DNA of 64,000 nt from Colwellia sp. (GCA_002733765.1 NVWU01000015.1:48919-112918), one strand, 5' to 3'; positions 29,986 to 39,822 are shown, counted from the stretch's first letter. Translations and numbers: made by a program. The notes: generated from the sequence alone by a model not told the origin.

Positions 29986-32154
29986 GTGAAGAAACTACTT
30001 CGTTATTTTATTCTGGTAATATTTACCGTTATTATAGCAAAATTTAGTCTGCATTTTTTCATGCCAGCAGAGTCTTATGCGTTTCGACAAGTAAAAAAAA
30101 TAGCGCCACAGATTAACAACCCATTATTGCTTATCAATAAACATATTAGTTTAATCGATAGACCAATAGACTTATTTAACTTTCCAATCAAAATAGGCCA
30201 ACACGGTCCGGTTAAAAGCCTCTACTCAGGTGACAGCCAATATCCATTTTATTGCATGACGGTCGATTCAGGCTTAGGGCAGCCTTTAGTCGATAATCAG
30301 TCGGCTTATGGTGTACCTGTTTACGTTGACTTTTTACGGCCGAAAAAAATTATCGGTTATTCTAAAGATTGCAGCCTAGCAAGCAATATTCGATATTTTT
30401 CTTTAGATCACAGTGGAGAAATAATTGCATTAACCCCGTCTGATTTAACTGCTTACAGTCAAAACAAGAATAACGATAAAATTTTATTAAGAGTAGAACA
30501 AGGAACAATTAACCGATTTATTTATACGGTAGTAATGCCCATTAGTGTGGATGAAATAGATCAGCGCTTAGCACAATCAAAATGGAATAAACGTTTAGTT
30601 TATCAATTTAATGGTGGCTCAGGCATTGGTTACCGCCAAGGAAAACAAAGAGCTAAGCGGGTGATTGATCGACAAAGAGAACAACTACTTGATGGTTACG
30701 CCGTTATTAGCTCTAGTGGTAATAAAACCAGTTATACCTACAATATGTTGTTAGCTGAAGATACCGCACGCCGGGTAAAAAAACATTTCGTTAGTTTGTA
30801 TGGTGAACCTTTATATACCGTTGGTATAGGAGGATCAGGAGGTGGTTTAGCCCAGTATTTAATTGCTCAAAACAGTACAGGAATACTTGATGGTTTGATT
30901 CCACTTTATTCTTATCCAGATATGATAACCCAAACAACTTACGCACTCGATTGTGATTTACTGAATAATTATTTCACTTTTCGGGCGCAAGATAGCACCC
31001 CGTGGCTCGATTGGCATAAAAGGCAAGCAGTGGAGGGCATGAATGCCCTAAATAACTTTCCTCAACGTGCCGGTTACTTACAACCCGTTAATCAGATTAT
31101 GTCTGGGTTTGTGCCATCATTACCCAGTGGTAATAGCGAATGTATTAATGGCTACTTTGGTTTATCAAGTTTTATTAATAATCCAAGACAAGGTTTTTTA
31201 AGAGATTTGTTTCATCCTGATGTGGTTAAACAAGTGAAATGGAGTTTTTGGCAAGATTTAGTCAGTGTACTAGGGCAGGATCAGCAAGGTTTTGGCTTGT
31301 CTACTTGGGATAATGTGGGGGTTCAATATGGCCTGTTAGCTTTACAGGAAAATACGATAACGGTTGATGAGTTTTTTGATCTCAATCGTAAAATCGGCAG
31401 TTGGAAGCCACAAATTGAAATGAAAGCAGAGTCTATTTGGCTACCTTTAGGAAGAAAAATACCGCTATGGTTATCATTATGGGGTAGTCAAAATATTACG
31501 CCAATAATTGAAGGCATTGCTAATCGACATGAAGGTTCAATTAATGCCATGCAGGCTGCATATAGAGCAGGGCAGGTGTTTATTGGCCAAGTTACGTTAC
31601 CGGTAATTGATGTACGCCATTATTTAGAAGAAGACTTAGATATGCACCATGTCTCCGCTTCATTCTTTTCTCGATTAAGGATAATAGAACAACACGGACA
31701 CAGTGATAATCATGTTATTTGGATTTCGGATAAAGATTATAATCCGGCCGTGCTCGCTTTTAAGTTGATGGATGAATGGTTATTAACATTAAGGAACAGC
31801 CCTAGTATTTCAGTGGTAGCAGCGAAACCTAAGAGCTTGTCTGATCAATGCTTTTCAGCCAAGGGGGAAGTGCTTTTTCAAGGGAAAGGTACTTGGGATG
31901 GCCAATGGAATAATAAAAGCGAAGGGGAGTGTCAAAAAATATACCCAATGTTTAGTACTAGTCGTATTCAGGCAGGCAGCACTTGGTCTGGCGATATGTT
32001 TAAATGTCAGTTAATGTCAGTAAACCAAGCGATACAACAAGGCTTGTATGGCTCTATAGATATGGATCTTTATCAACAACAACTAGAAAAAACATTTCCA
32101 GATGGTGTATGTGATTACAACCAAGTGGATCAAGGACGTCCAAGTGATTTATAG
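29986..32154 (+). CDS. Large secreted alpha/beta-hydrolase-like protein (DUF6351/tannase-like)
   Basis: The start is the GTG at 29986 preceded by AGGAG; the track's ATG at 29893 has no ribosome binding site. This gives about 722 residues with an N-terminal hydrophobic segment (YFILVIFTVIIAKFSL) for export or membrane anchoring. The central part has YQFNGGSGIGYRQGKQRAK, then VGIGGSGGGLAQYLIAQ, a nucleophile-elbow-like serine. Near the C-terminus RIIEQHGHSDNHVIWISD could supply the catalytic histidine. The pattern, including the Cys-rich segments, resembles the DUF6351/tannase-feruloyl esterase type of proteins. I am not certain of the family and the substrate is unknown. It appears monocistronic between divergent ppaC and the convergent NPD gene. 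Confidence 0.65.
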   Translation: MKKLLRYFILVIFTVIIAKFSLHFFMPAESYAFRQVKKIAPQINNPLLLINKHISLIDRPIDLFNFPIKIGQHGPVKSLYSGDSQYPFYCMTVDSGLGQPLVDNQSAYGVPVYVDFLRPKKIIGYSKDCSLASNIRYFSLDHSGEIIALTPSDLTAYSQNKNNDKILLRVEQGTINRFIYTVVMPISVDEIDQRLAQSKWNKRLVYQFNGGSGIGYRQGKQRAKRVIDRQREQLLDGYAVISSSGNKTSYTYNMLLAEDTARRVKKHFVSLYGEPLYTVGIGGSGGGLAQYLIAQNSTGILDGLIPLYSYPDMITQTTYALDCDLLNNYFTFRAQDSTPWLDWHKRQAVEGMNALNNFPQRAGYLQPVNQIMSGFVPSLPSGNSECINGYFGLSSFINNPRQGFLRDLFHPDVVKQVKWSFWQDLVSVLGQDQQGFGLSTWDNVGVQYGLLALQENTITVDEFFDLNRKIGSWKPQIEMKAESIWLPLGRKIPLWLSLWGSQNITPIIEGIANRHEGSINAMQAAYRAGQVFIGQVTLPVIDVRHYLEEDLDMHHVSASFFSRLRIIEQHGHSDNHVIWISDKDYNPAVLAFKLMDEWLLTLRNSPSISVVAAKPKSLSDQCFSAKGEVLFQGKGTWDGQWNNKSEGECQKIYPMFSTSRIQAGSTWSGDMFKCQLMSVNQAIQQGLYGSIDMDLYQQQLEKTFPDGVCDYNQVDQGRPSDL

Positions 32155-32213
32155 AAAAATAGAGACGATGATGAGTATATAGCGTTGACTATTTTCCTGA
32201 CCCTGTAGGTTTA

Positions 32214-33248
32214 TTAAATGTCGTTATCCCATAACTCATTAGTTAATTTTGCAGCAGAAATCTCTTTACAACCGCTTCGATCAGTTCCTGACCAGAGTGG
32301 AGAAAAATCTGACTTATTTTGGGATTCTGCTTTTGTCCTTAAAGGAGCAATAGCGATTGAGGCATAAGGGAACTCAGGTGCATTATCAGCGATAAAATTA
32401 AGATCTGTCATTACTTTATTCGTAATTCCTCTGGCCAGCCGACCTGAGAATATATTGGTTAGAGCCGTTGTACTGTTTTTTGATTTTATCGCTTTCCTAT
32501 GAATAACACTCGTTTTCGCTTCATCACATAGTAAGTAAGAAGTTCCTACTTGAACTCCTGATGCACCTAGCCCGATTACTTCTTTGATGTCTGTGTTTGT
32601 AGCTATTCCGCCTGCAGCAATAACTGGTACAGATAGTACCTGTTTTAAGCACTCAACAAGCTCAAAAGTAGGAAGCTGTGTTGATGGATCAGAAGTCATG
32701 AACATACCTCTATGACCCCCAGCCTCAGAACCTTGTGCAATAACAATATCAGCACCGTTATTCTGGAGCCATATTCCTTCTTCCTTGGTTGTTGCTGAAG
32801 AAATAACTACCGTTCTCCATGATTTTATTCTTGCTACCAGCTCAGGGGATGGTAGCCCGAAGTGAAAGCTAATTATTGGCGGTTTATAAGGCTCTAAAGC
32901 ATCAGCAAGGCTTACATCAAAAGGCTTTCTCAAGCCAGAGATTTCTTTTGGAGGCTTGATTGAAAAAGATTCGTAGTATGGTAAAAGTTGCTCCTCCCAT
33001 ACTTTAAGTGCTTGGTGATTTATAGCAGGCATTTTATGGCAGAAAAAGTTTAAGTTGTAATTCTTATTTGAGTTTTTTCTAAAACTGGTAATCTCAGCTA
33101 AGATTTGATCTTTGGTCAGCATCCCGCAAGGAATAGAGCCAAGCCCACCTGAATTTGATACAGCAACAGCCAATTCCCAGTTTTGCACTCCTGCCATTGG
33201 AGCTTGAATTATTGGTTTTTCAACTCCAAGAATACTGCATAGGTTCAT
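32214..33248 (-). CDS. Nitronate monooxygenase (NPD)-family flavoprotein
   Basis: This FMN-dependent TIM-barrel enzyme of about 344 residues is related to nitronate monooxygenases and to the FabK enoyl-ACP reductases. Motifs include PIIQAPMAGVQNWELAVAVSNSGGLGS at the N-terminus, AQGSEAGGHRG (the FMN phosphate and catalytic His region) and PVIAAGGIATNTDIKEVIGLGASGVQVGT. NPD enzymes oxidise alkyl nitronates such as propionate-3-nitronate. The HRG segment fits this family. AGGAAG lies seven bases before the ATG at 33248, so this is preferred over the upstream ATG at 33254. It is followed at 52 bases upstream by an unrelated membrane-anchored protein on the same strand. The true substrate cannot be read from the sequence. 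Confidence 0.85.
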   Translation of the reverse strand: MNLCSILGVEKPIIQAPMAGVQNWELAVAVSNSGGLGSIPCGMLTKDQILAEITSFRKNSNKNYNLNFFCHKMPAINHQALKVWEEQLLPYYESFSIKPPKEISGLRKPFDVSLADALEPYKPPIISFHFGLPSPELVARIKSWRTVVISSATTKEEGIWLQNNGADIVIAQGSEAGGHRGMFMTSDPSTQLPTFELVECLKQVLSVPVIAAGGIATNTDIKEVIGLGASGVQVGTSYLLCDEAKTSVIHRKAIKSKNSTTALTNIFSGRLARGITNKVMTDLNFIADNAPEFPYASIAIAPLRTKAESQNKSDFSPLWSGTDRSGCKEISAAKLTNELWDNDI

Positions 33249-33305
33249 TATCATTCTTCCTGAATACGTGATAGTTGATTTAGGTATTTAACGCCTTGTA
33301 GAGCA

Positions 33306-34316
33306 CTACATCTCCAAGCCAAAGCTACTCATAACTTCTTTTACTTTTGAAAATAACTCTGACCCTTTGTCAGCATATTTTAATATTCCAGAAGCTTTAT
33401 TAAGCCATTTACCAACATTACTTTTATCTGGATCGCCTTCTTCCGTTAATTCTTCTTTAGCATTTTCCAAGTGTCGTAAAGCTTTATCTTTTTGTTCAAT
33501 ATTCACATTTTTTAATAACTCAATGAGTTCATTTAAATCTTGAATTTTTTCACTTTTTTCGGAGAAGGTAGAGCCTATATTAATACGGTTACCTTCTACA
33601 AGGTTTGAGTGGTTATCGCCCTGCATAACATTTGCTGAATTATTTGCTATGTATTTTCTTTGGTCCATTTCATGATTTCCATTATATATGTGAATAGGTT
33701 GAGCGTGGTTTACACTTTGAGTAGGAAGCTGCGCAAAGAATGATTTATAATATTCATTGATATTTGACTGAACTTCATATTGGCTCTGGAGCATACTAAT
33801 TCTGTTTTTCAACGCCATGAGTAAGCCTGAATGTTCTACATCTCCAGCAACTCCCTCTAGATCATCAAGTGATTCTCCTTTTTGAATTTTACTAATAAAT
33901 TCATTTAAATCTTTCTTTATAGTATCTCGACTTCCTACGACTCCAAAGTCATTAACTACTATTTTAAATGATATTTTTCCATTCAAAGAAGAGTCTATAG
34001 AAACGTTAACCTTATAACCTTTGAGTGCAGCATAATCTTCAAAACCCTTTAGTAAATCATGAAACAGTGACTTCCGATCTTCGGGCATATCAAGAGTTAT
34101 ATATCCGCCTAAATCGGTTTCTGAATCATGAGAGTTTTTTATATTAATTGTACTCTTTGCTGTTTCAGTTTGACGAAAATGAAGTTCTTCTTTTCTGAAC
34201 ATATAATCCCTATCTCGGGATTTCCTCCATTCTCTAAAAAATATAAGAGCAAGAATTACAACAACTGTAATACCTATCGTTGGCGTAATAAAAGTAATTA
34301 ACTCTATTTGGTTCAT
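33306..34316 (-). CDS. Membrane-anchored coiled-coil protein of unknown function (possible accessory/defence gene)
   Basis: I do not recognise this 336-residue protein. It has one N-terminal transmembrane helix (about 9-28, TIGITVVVILALIFF) followed by a basic RxWRKSRDRD stretch, so the bulk is cytoplasmic. Residues 65-175 form an alpha/beta-like region. A low-complexity polar linker with IHIYNGN and NNSANVMQGDNHSN comes next. The C-terminus (about 255-336) is a helical module (LIELLKNVN, ALRHLENAKEELTEEGDPDKSN, WLNKASGILKYADKGSELFSKVKEVM). A polar 'NVxGNxN' linker followed by such a helical tail is something I associate with accessory genes next to bacterial immune proteins. That is inference only. 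It sits between housekeeping genes as a likely insertion. Confidence 0.7.
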   Translation of the reverse strand: MNQIELITFITPTIGITVVVILALIFFREWRKSRDRDYMFRKEELHFRQTETAKSTINIKNSHDSETDLGGYITLDMPEDRKSLFHDLLKGFEDYAALKGYKVNVSIDSSLNGKISFKIVVNDFGVVGSRDTIKKDLNEFISKIQKGESLDDLEGVAGDVEHSGLLMALKNRISMLQSQYEVQSNINEYYKSFFAQLPTQSVNHAQPIHIYNGNHEMDQRKYIANNSANVMQGDNHSNLVEGNRINIGSTFSEKSEKIQDLNELIELLKNVNIEQKDKALRHLENAKEELTEEGDPDKSNVGKWLNKASGILKYADKGSELFSKVKEVMSSFGLEM

Positions 34317-34659
34317 ATTTTTCTACCAGAAAATTTTAACCCTATTTATTTTCTATATTATTAGCAAAGACTTACAGCCTTTACCAGTTCTTTATTTAGG
34401 CAGGTTTCTATTTATGCTTCCTGACAGGAGATAGGGGAACTTTCCTAATTTCGTGACTTGGGGGGAAAGCCAGCAATATGATACAAATAAATAGCAATAT
34501 GGATTATGTAAAATAAAAACATATATAATTTTTTTGACAACTAATTTCTGCTTAGCGCATTTTTTTATCTTTATAATATTAATTATTAGTACAGTTATTA
34601 CATCACTCAAATAAAAAAGCCTTACCAAAGGTAAGGCTTTTTTCAGAAAAGAATGCTGT
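34317..34659. other. Intergenic region upstream of the coiled-coil gene and downstream of fbp (about 340 bases)
   Basis: The region is very AT-rich and includes the probable promoter of the coiled-coil protein gene on the minus strand and the fbp terminator (listed separately). The 78-codon minus ORF at 34392-34628 overlaps that terminator and has no domain character, so it is not accepted as a gene. Confidence 0.45.
34613..34643 (-). terminator. Intrinsic terminator downstream of fbp
   Basis: AAAAAAGCCTTACC-AAA-GGTAAGGCTTTTTT is a perfect eight-base GC-containing stem flanked by A and T runs, 17 bases after the fbp stop codon on the minus strand. It could also work on the plus strand. Confidence 0.9.
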
Positions 34660-35628
34660 TTATTTATAATAACTTAAACAAGCTTCTACTTCGTTTTTCG
34701 AGCCCATAATAACTTCAACTCTTTGATGAATACTGCTTGGCTCTATGTCCATAATACGGCCTTCGCTAGTCATGGCTAAGCCACCTGCTTGTTCTATCAA
34801 AAATGACATTGGGTTAGCTTCATACATTAAACGTAATTTGTATGGTTGTTCCGCTTTTTTGCTGTCGGCAGGGTAGGTAAAAATGCCACCACGACATAAA
34901 ACACGGTGAATATCACCAACCATGGCAGCAATCCAGCGCATATTGAAGTTTTTACCGCGCGGGCCAGTATCGCCAGCAAGCAAGTCATTAATATAGTTTT
35001 GCATTGGTGCTTGCCAAAAGCGTTGGTTTGACATGTTAACAGCAAACTCTTGCGTATCAACCGGTACTTGTACGTTGCGTTCAACTAATAAATAACCACC
35101 GTGTGTTCTATCTAGTACGTAAAAGTGCGTGCCGCTACCTGTGGTCATAACCAACATGGTTGCAGGGCCGTATAAAACATAACCGGCACATATTTGTTTG
35201 TTGCCTGATTGTTTGAACATATCCGAGTCATCAGCAGCCATATCTTTTGGCGCTTCATGGATAGAAAAAATAGTACCAATAAGTGAGTTGATATCGATAT
35301 TTGAGCTGCCATCTAATGGATCAAATGAAACAATAAACTTACCATCATCATTCCCTGCTACTGAGGTATCTTCTTCTTCAGATGAAATGGCTTTAACAAA
35401 GCCGGATTCAAGTAAAATATCTTTAAATAATTCGTTAGCGACCACGTCTAATTCTTTTTGTATCTCACCTTGAATATTTTCATCTAAGGTTGACCCCATT
35501 AAGCCACCTAAATGTGCTTGGCTAACGCGAAAAGAAATTTCTTTGGTTGCCGCTAAAATGGTTTTGATTAATGAAATAAGGTCTAGTGGTACATTGTCTT
35601 GACGTAAAGCGGGAGCTAATCGTTGCAT
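34660..35628 (-). CDS. fbp: Class I fructose-1,6-bisphosphatase
   Basis: FBPase removes the 1-phosphate from fructose 1,6-bisphosphate, the committed step of gluconeogenesis. Class I signatures are present: the metal-binding [18 protein letters not shown], the acidic SSEEEDTS loop, [11 protein letters not shown] and the C-terminal [15 protein letters not shown]. The length (322) is standard for bacterial class I enzymes. The gene is single, with its own terminator directly downstream and a 377-base upstream gap that should contain its promoter. This fits growth on fatty acids and organic acids, in keeping with fadBA in the same window. Confidence 0.96.
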   Translation of the reverse strand: MQRLAPALRQDNVPLDLISLIKTILAATKEISFRVSQAHLGGLMGSTLDENIQGEIQKELDVVANELFKDILLESGFVKAISSEEEDTSVAGNDDGKFIVSFDPLDGSSNIDINSLIGTIFSIHEAPKDMAADDSDMFKQSGNKQICAGYVLYGPATMLVMTTGSGTHFYVLDRTHGGYLLVERNVQVPVDTQEFAVNMSNQRFWQAPMQNYINDLLAGDTGPRGKNFNMRWIAAMVGDIHRVLCRGGIFTYPADSKKAEQPYKLRLMYEANPMSFLIEQAGGLAMTSEGRIMDIEPSSIHQRVEVIMGSKNEVEACLSYYK

Positions 35629-36005
35629 TGGGTTACCTAATTTGCTTTAAAGTGAGTGGTATACTTTATAATATAAGTTAATGAGTGCTATTAATGAGAA
35701 TGTGTAGTTACTAATAGCGCTTTATTGCCTGAAACTGAAAGCATTAAATCATTATTTGTGCTGTGATTTTTCTACCTTCAGTTTAATTATAACAAGTTTA
35801 CCTCACCTTTCAGAAGCTTTAATCTGATAAATTTAGTTAAATTAATGGGAATAAGGTTTTTTTGTCTACTGTTCGCTATTCAATCGGTTTTGTTTTGCTT
35901 TATATCGTAAGCCTTATAGCTAAAAGTACATTTATTAGCACACTTTATATTGTAATACGCAGAGCATTCCTCTGTTAAAATAGAGGGAAGCGCTGAATAG
36001 TCAGA
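35629..36005. other. Intergenic region upstream of fbp (about 375 bases)
   Basis: This AT-rich non-coding gap holds the fbp promoter and the 3' flank of the DMT exporter gene. A weak imperfect hairpin (TTCCTCT...AGAGGGAA) lies around 35967-35989 without a T-run on the relevant strand. I see no RNA gene or recognisable repeat. Confidence 0.4.
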
Positions 36006-36923
36006 TTACCTACCGCGTGCGGATATTTTATTCGCAAATAATCGAGGTATAAACCTAACTTTGGTTAGTACAACTAAATTGCCTAATAAGATAAAAATTA
36101 AACCAATAACGGTGTATTCACTCCAATGAAAACCTTCAACTACCGTAGAAATTAATACGGCAATGGCAGGGAAAAGAATATTAGCATACGAGGTTTTGTG
36201 CGCGCCTATACGTGTCATTAACGTTAAGTAACAACCAAAGGCGATTACTGAGCCAAATAATGATAAATAAATTAATGAACTTACATAAGCTACTTCAAAA
36301 GAAAAACTAAACTGCTTCCCTTGAATAATAACCGTTAAACCAGTGAACATTGCGCCATACAACATTCCCCACGCATTGGCTGCCACTATAGGTATATTGT
36401 TTTTTTGATTGTTAATCGATAGCATATTACCTATTGAGGCTAAAAATGTGCCGAGCAAGCACAACCCTAATCCTAATAATGTGGCGGCACCCAGTGTTAT
36501 GTCAGTTAATTGCGGCCAAAAAAGCGTCACGATACCGAACAAGCCAAAAGCGCCACCAACATACACTTGCTTGGTTATTTTAGTGTTATAAAAAATGCGC
36601 GCATTGACTATGTTCATTATCATCAAGGTTGAAAATGCAATACAGGCTAGTGCTGAATTAATGTGTTGTTGTGCTGAATACAGTAATAAGTAGTTTAGTC
36701 CAAATAAACAAATACCAAACGCAACAAACAAAACATGTTGTTTTAGTGAAAAACGTAGTGGTAATTGCGTTACTTTAGCAAACAAGAACAGAATAAAAGC
36801 GGCAAGTGCAAAACGATAAGTGATAGATGCTTCTAGAGCAACATCACCTAGTTGGTAATTAATGGCAATCCAGGTTGACCCCCAAATCATAACGGTCATC
36901 AGATATAATAAGTGATTGTTCAT
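36006..36923 (-). CDS. EamA/DMT-family exporter
   Basis: This transporter of 305 residues has ten predicted helices arranged as two EamA repeats of five (first starting LYLMTVMIWGSTWIAINYQLG, second around NAWGMLYGAMFTGLTVII). The N-terminal WGSTW box is characteristic of the drug/metabolite transporter superfamily. Such proteins export amino acids or metabolites, but the substrate here is unknown. A MocR-type regulator is transcribed divergently across a 177-base gap. MocR regulators commonly control a transporter gene in exactly this arrangement, so this exporter is the likely target. Confidence 0.88.
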   Translation of the reverse strand: MNNHLLYLMTVMIWGSTWIAINYQLGDVALEASITYRFALAAFILFLFAKVTQLPLRFSLKQHVLFVAFGICLFGLNYLLLYSAQQHINSALACIAFSTLMIMNIVNARIFYNTKITKQVYVGGAFGLFGIVTLFWPQLTDITLGAATLLGLGLCLLGTFLASIGNMLSINNQKNNIPIVAANAWGMLYGAMFTGLTVIIQGKQFSFSFEVAYVSSLIYLSLFGSVIAFGCYLTLMTRIGAHKTSYANILFPAIAVLISTVVEGFHWSEYTVIGLIFILLGNLVVLTKVRFIPRLFANKISARGR

Positions 36924-37100
36924 AAACCCTGCTGCTCCTTTATATTCGCTTTTGCTGAATCATATATATTCAAGTGAAACGAGTAGATTGCTAAATATCA
37001 AAAGATGAGATGACAGTGTAACGATAATTTGATTTAATAACATATACAGAATAATGAAAATGTAACCTATACAGTTTATGTTGAGAATGTAAAGTTAATT

Positions 37101-38585
37101 ATGCGCTTATTGGACAAAACATCTTCTGCTTTTTTATATCAACAAGTCATTGATTTTATCGAAGAGCAACAACAAAAAGGCGTTTTATTACCGGGTGATA
37201 AACTGCCTAGTTTACGAAAGTTGAGTGCACAATTTGAAATTAGTGTCCCCACAGTAAAACAAGCTTATATTGAATTAGAACGACAAGGCCGTGTTTGTGC
37301 AAGGCCGCAATCTGGTTATTTTCTAACAGCATTACAGGCGCGAACCTTAAAACCTAGGCCAGCAAAATGGTCACATTGCGCTCCTGCCACAGTGCAATGT
37401 CGTAGTATTATTGAACAAGTGCATGAGGCAGTGCATTTACCTAATACGGTACCATTAGGCATATCTAATCCTATTTTAGCTAATCCACCCGATAAAACCT
37501 TAGCGAGATTGATGCGCTCAGTTATCTCAAAAGTAGCTGAAAAAGTGGTCAGTTATGGCCCACCTACTGGCGATCCAAAATTGCGTATGCAGTTAGCATT
37601 TCGCTATCAAGACCAAGGCGTTGCTGTAAATCCGGATGATATTTTAATTACTAATGGCGCGCAAGAAGCACTGTCTATTGCATTGCAATGTGTCGCGCAA
37701 CGAGGTGATGTTATTGCGGTAGAGTCACCGTGTTTTTTTGGTATGATTGAGTTGATTGAAACTTTAGGCATGAAAACGTTAGAGGTTTATACCTGCACGG
37801 AAGATGGCGTGTGCTTAAGTGAATTAACCAAAGCGTTAAAACAACATCCAATTAAAGCATGTTTATTCTCTACTGCTATTAATAACCCGCTTGGTTCTAT
37901 GAAAACCGACGTACAACGACAAGCGATGGTTAGTTTACTTGAGCAACATGATATTCCTTTGATTGAAGATGATGTTTATAGCGAACTATATTTTAGTGAA
38001 CACAAACCTAAACCTGCCCAGTTATATTCAGAAAAAGGTTTGGTGATGACGTGTTCGTCATTTTCAAAAACCGCAGCGCCCGGTTATAGAACGGGTTGGC
38101 TATTACCGGGGAAATATGAAGAGCAGGCCAAGCGTATTAAGCGCGCGCAGTCATGTTCAACACCGATGTTACAACAGTGGACTTTAAATGAATATATGCA
38201 AAGTGGTGATTATGATCGTCACTTATGTGTGCTGCGCAAAAAATTAATTTATAACTGTGAACGCATGCGCGCGTTAATAGCAGAGCACTTTCCTAGTGAA
38301 GTCTGTATTTCTAAACCGCAAGGCGGCGGTGTGTTATGGGTAAGATGCCAGTCACACGTCAATACTAGTGAATTTTTTCAACAAGCACTAACGCAGGGGG
38401 TTAGTTTTGCCCCCGGCATTATTTTTTCTCCATCAGGGAAATATGCTAATTACATGCGTATTAGTTACGGCGTACAGTGGAATGAGCAAGTCGAAGCAGC
38501 AATAAAAACACTGGGTGAATTAGTGTTTTATTATTCAGTTAAAAACCGATGCCATGAGAAAAACAACAAGCAAGAAGAGCAATAA
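37101..38585 (+). CDS. MocR-type (GntR HTH plus aminotransferase domain) transcription regulator
   Basis: This 494-residue fusion has an N-terminal winged helix (about 8-75, GDKLPSLRKLSAQFEISVPTVKQAYIELERQGRV) joined to a fold-type I aminotransferase-like domain. The PLP-binding region is recognisable: NGAQEALSIALQ, EDDVYSELYF and the lysine in SSFSKTAAPGYRTGW. MocR proteins sense PLP or PLP-amino acid adducts (GabR, PdxR types). The neighbours give no GABA or PLP pathway, so the ligand is open. It is divergent from the EamA exporter and followed immediately (4 bases) by an MFS drug exporter, so it heads a four-gene plus-strand run. Confidence 0.92.
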   Translation: MRLLDKTSSAFLYQQVIDFIEEQQQKGVLLPGDKLPSLRKLSAQFEISVPTVKQAYIELERQGRVCARPQSGYFLTALQARTLKPRPAKWSHCAPATVQCRSIIEQVHEAVHLPNTVPLGISNPILANPPDKTLARLMRSVISKVAEKVVSYGPPTGDPKLRMQLAFRYQDQGVAVNPDDILITNGAQEALSIALQCVAQRGDVIAVESPCFFGMIELIETLGMKTLEVYTCTEDGVCLSELTKALKQHPIKACLFSTAINNPLGSMKTDVQRQAMVSLLEQHDIPLIEDDVYSELYFSEHKPKPAQLYSEKGLVMTCSSFSKTAAPGYRTGWLLPGKYEEQAKRIKRAQSCSTPMLQQWTLNEYMQSGDYDRHLCVLRKKLIYNCERMRALIAEHFPSEVCISKPQGGGVLWVRCQSHVNTSEFFQQALTQGVSFAPGIIFSPSGKYANYMRISYGVQWNEQVEAAIKTLGELVFYYSVKNRCHEKNNKQEEQ

Positions 38586-38589
38586 TAAA

Positions 38590-39807
38590 ATGACACATCC
38601 CCTGAATACCCTCAATAGCGTTTCATTAAAATTATTATTGCCTTTGTTAGCGTCAATAATGGCGTTGTCACCGTTAGCCATTGATATGTATTTGCCGGCA
38701 ATGCCTATTTTGGCTGAGTATTTAGCCACCGACATGCCTATGGTTCAAAACAGTTTAAGTATTTATTTATTTGGTTACGCTTTAGGCTTGGTGTTATTTG
38801 GCCCAATGGCGGATATATATTCCCGTCGAAAAATGGTATTACTTGGCGTCAGTGGTTTTCTATTGGCAAGCTTGTTACTGCCTTTTGTTAGTAATATTGA
38901 GCAATTTTTATCACTACGTTTTGGTCAAGCATTTATTAGCAGTGCTGCAACCGTGGTGGTGCCTAGTGCTATTCGAGAATATTATCAAAAAAATACGGCG
39001 AAAGGACTATCGTATGTCTCTATGATCATGATGTTAGCACCAATGATCGCTCCTAGTATTGGGAGTTTGCTATTAATTGCTCACAGCTGGCAGATGATTT
39101 TTTATGTGTTGTCATTTTATAGCGTGGTGCTATTGGTGCTAGTGGTAAAATACTTACCTGAAGTGATTAGAGATACCACGGCACAAGGTAAACAGATTAG
39201 TTTTTTAGCTCGTTATAAAATTGTTTTTTCAAATAATGAAGCACGATTAGATATTATTAGTTCTATGACAATATCACTGGCTTTTTTTGCTTATCTCACA
39301 GCAATTCCTTTTGTCTATTTAACCGTTTTTCAAGTGTCAGAATTTAGCTTTAGTGTGCTGTTTGGTATTACGGTGTTGGCATTAATGAGCGCGCACTTTA
39401 TTAATACGCGCTTAGTCGTGCGTAAGGGCTCAAGAAAAATGTTGGGCTACGGCTTAATGTGTGCACTGATTGCTTCGATAATATTATTAGCCGTCAATTA
39501 CTTTTCATTGCCGCTTGCTTATACTGTGCTGTCGATATTACCTTTAATGGGGGGGATTTCTATGGTAGCGGTTAACTCAGATGCTTTGGTTATTACTAAA
39601 TTTCCAGAACATGCAGGTACGGCAACCGCCGTGATAGGTACGTTACGATTTGGCATTGGCGCTATGGCTGGGCCTATATTAGCTTACTTTTATGACGGCA
39701 GTGCCTTTCCGTTTGCAGTATTAATGTTCTCTGCTGTATTGGTGGTGCTATTATGTCAGATTATCATTAATCGTAATAAAAAATTAAGTTCAATGAGAAC
39801 AAACTAA
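38590..39807 (+). CDS. Bcr/CflA-type MFS drug exporter
   Basis: About 405 residues form twelve helices. The N-terminal helix carries ALSPLAIDMYLPAMP, a strong Bcr/CflA subfamily mark, and SIYLFGYALGLVLFGPMADIYSRRK is the MFS motif A. Bcr/CflA proteins export bicyclomycin, chloramphenicol, sulfonamides or small peptides. The track start (38554) lies inside the regulator gene and has no ribosome binding site. ATG 38590 (MTHPLNTLN), 4 bases after the regulator stop with AGAAGAG upstream, is preferred. Co-transcription with the MocR-like regulator suggests that both it and the divergent EamA exporter respond to the same compound. Confidence 0.88.
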   Translation: MTHPLNTLNSVSLKLLLPLLASIMALSPLAIDMYLPAMPILAEYLATDMPMVQNSLSIYLFGYALGLVLFGPMADIYSRRKMVLLGVSGFLLASLLLPFVSNIEQFLSLRFGQAFISSAATVVVPSAIREYYQKNTAKGLSYVSMIMMLAPMIAPSIGSLLLIAHSWQMIFYVLSFYSVVLLVLVVKYLPEVIRDTTAQGKQISFLARYKIVFSNNEARLDIISSMTISLAFFAYLTAIPFVYLTVFQVSEFSFSVLFGITVLALMSAHFINTRLVVRKGSRKMLGYGLMCALIASIILLAVNYFSLPLAYTVLSILPLMGGISMVAVNSDALVITKFPEHAGTATAVIGTLRFGIGAMAGPILAYFYDGSAFPFAVLMFSAVLVVLLCQIIINRNKKLSSMRTN

Positions 39808-39822
39808 CCTAAAGGGATTAAT

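Noticed and set aside
34392-34628. 78-codon minus-strand ORF upstream of the coiled-coil gene
   Set aside because: It overlaps the perfect fbp terminator and looks like translated AT-rich DNA.
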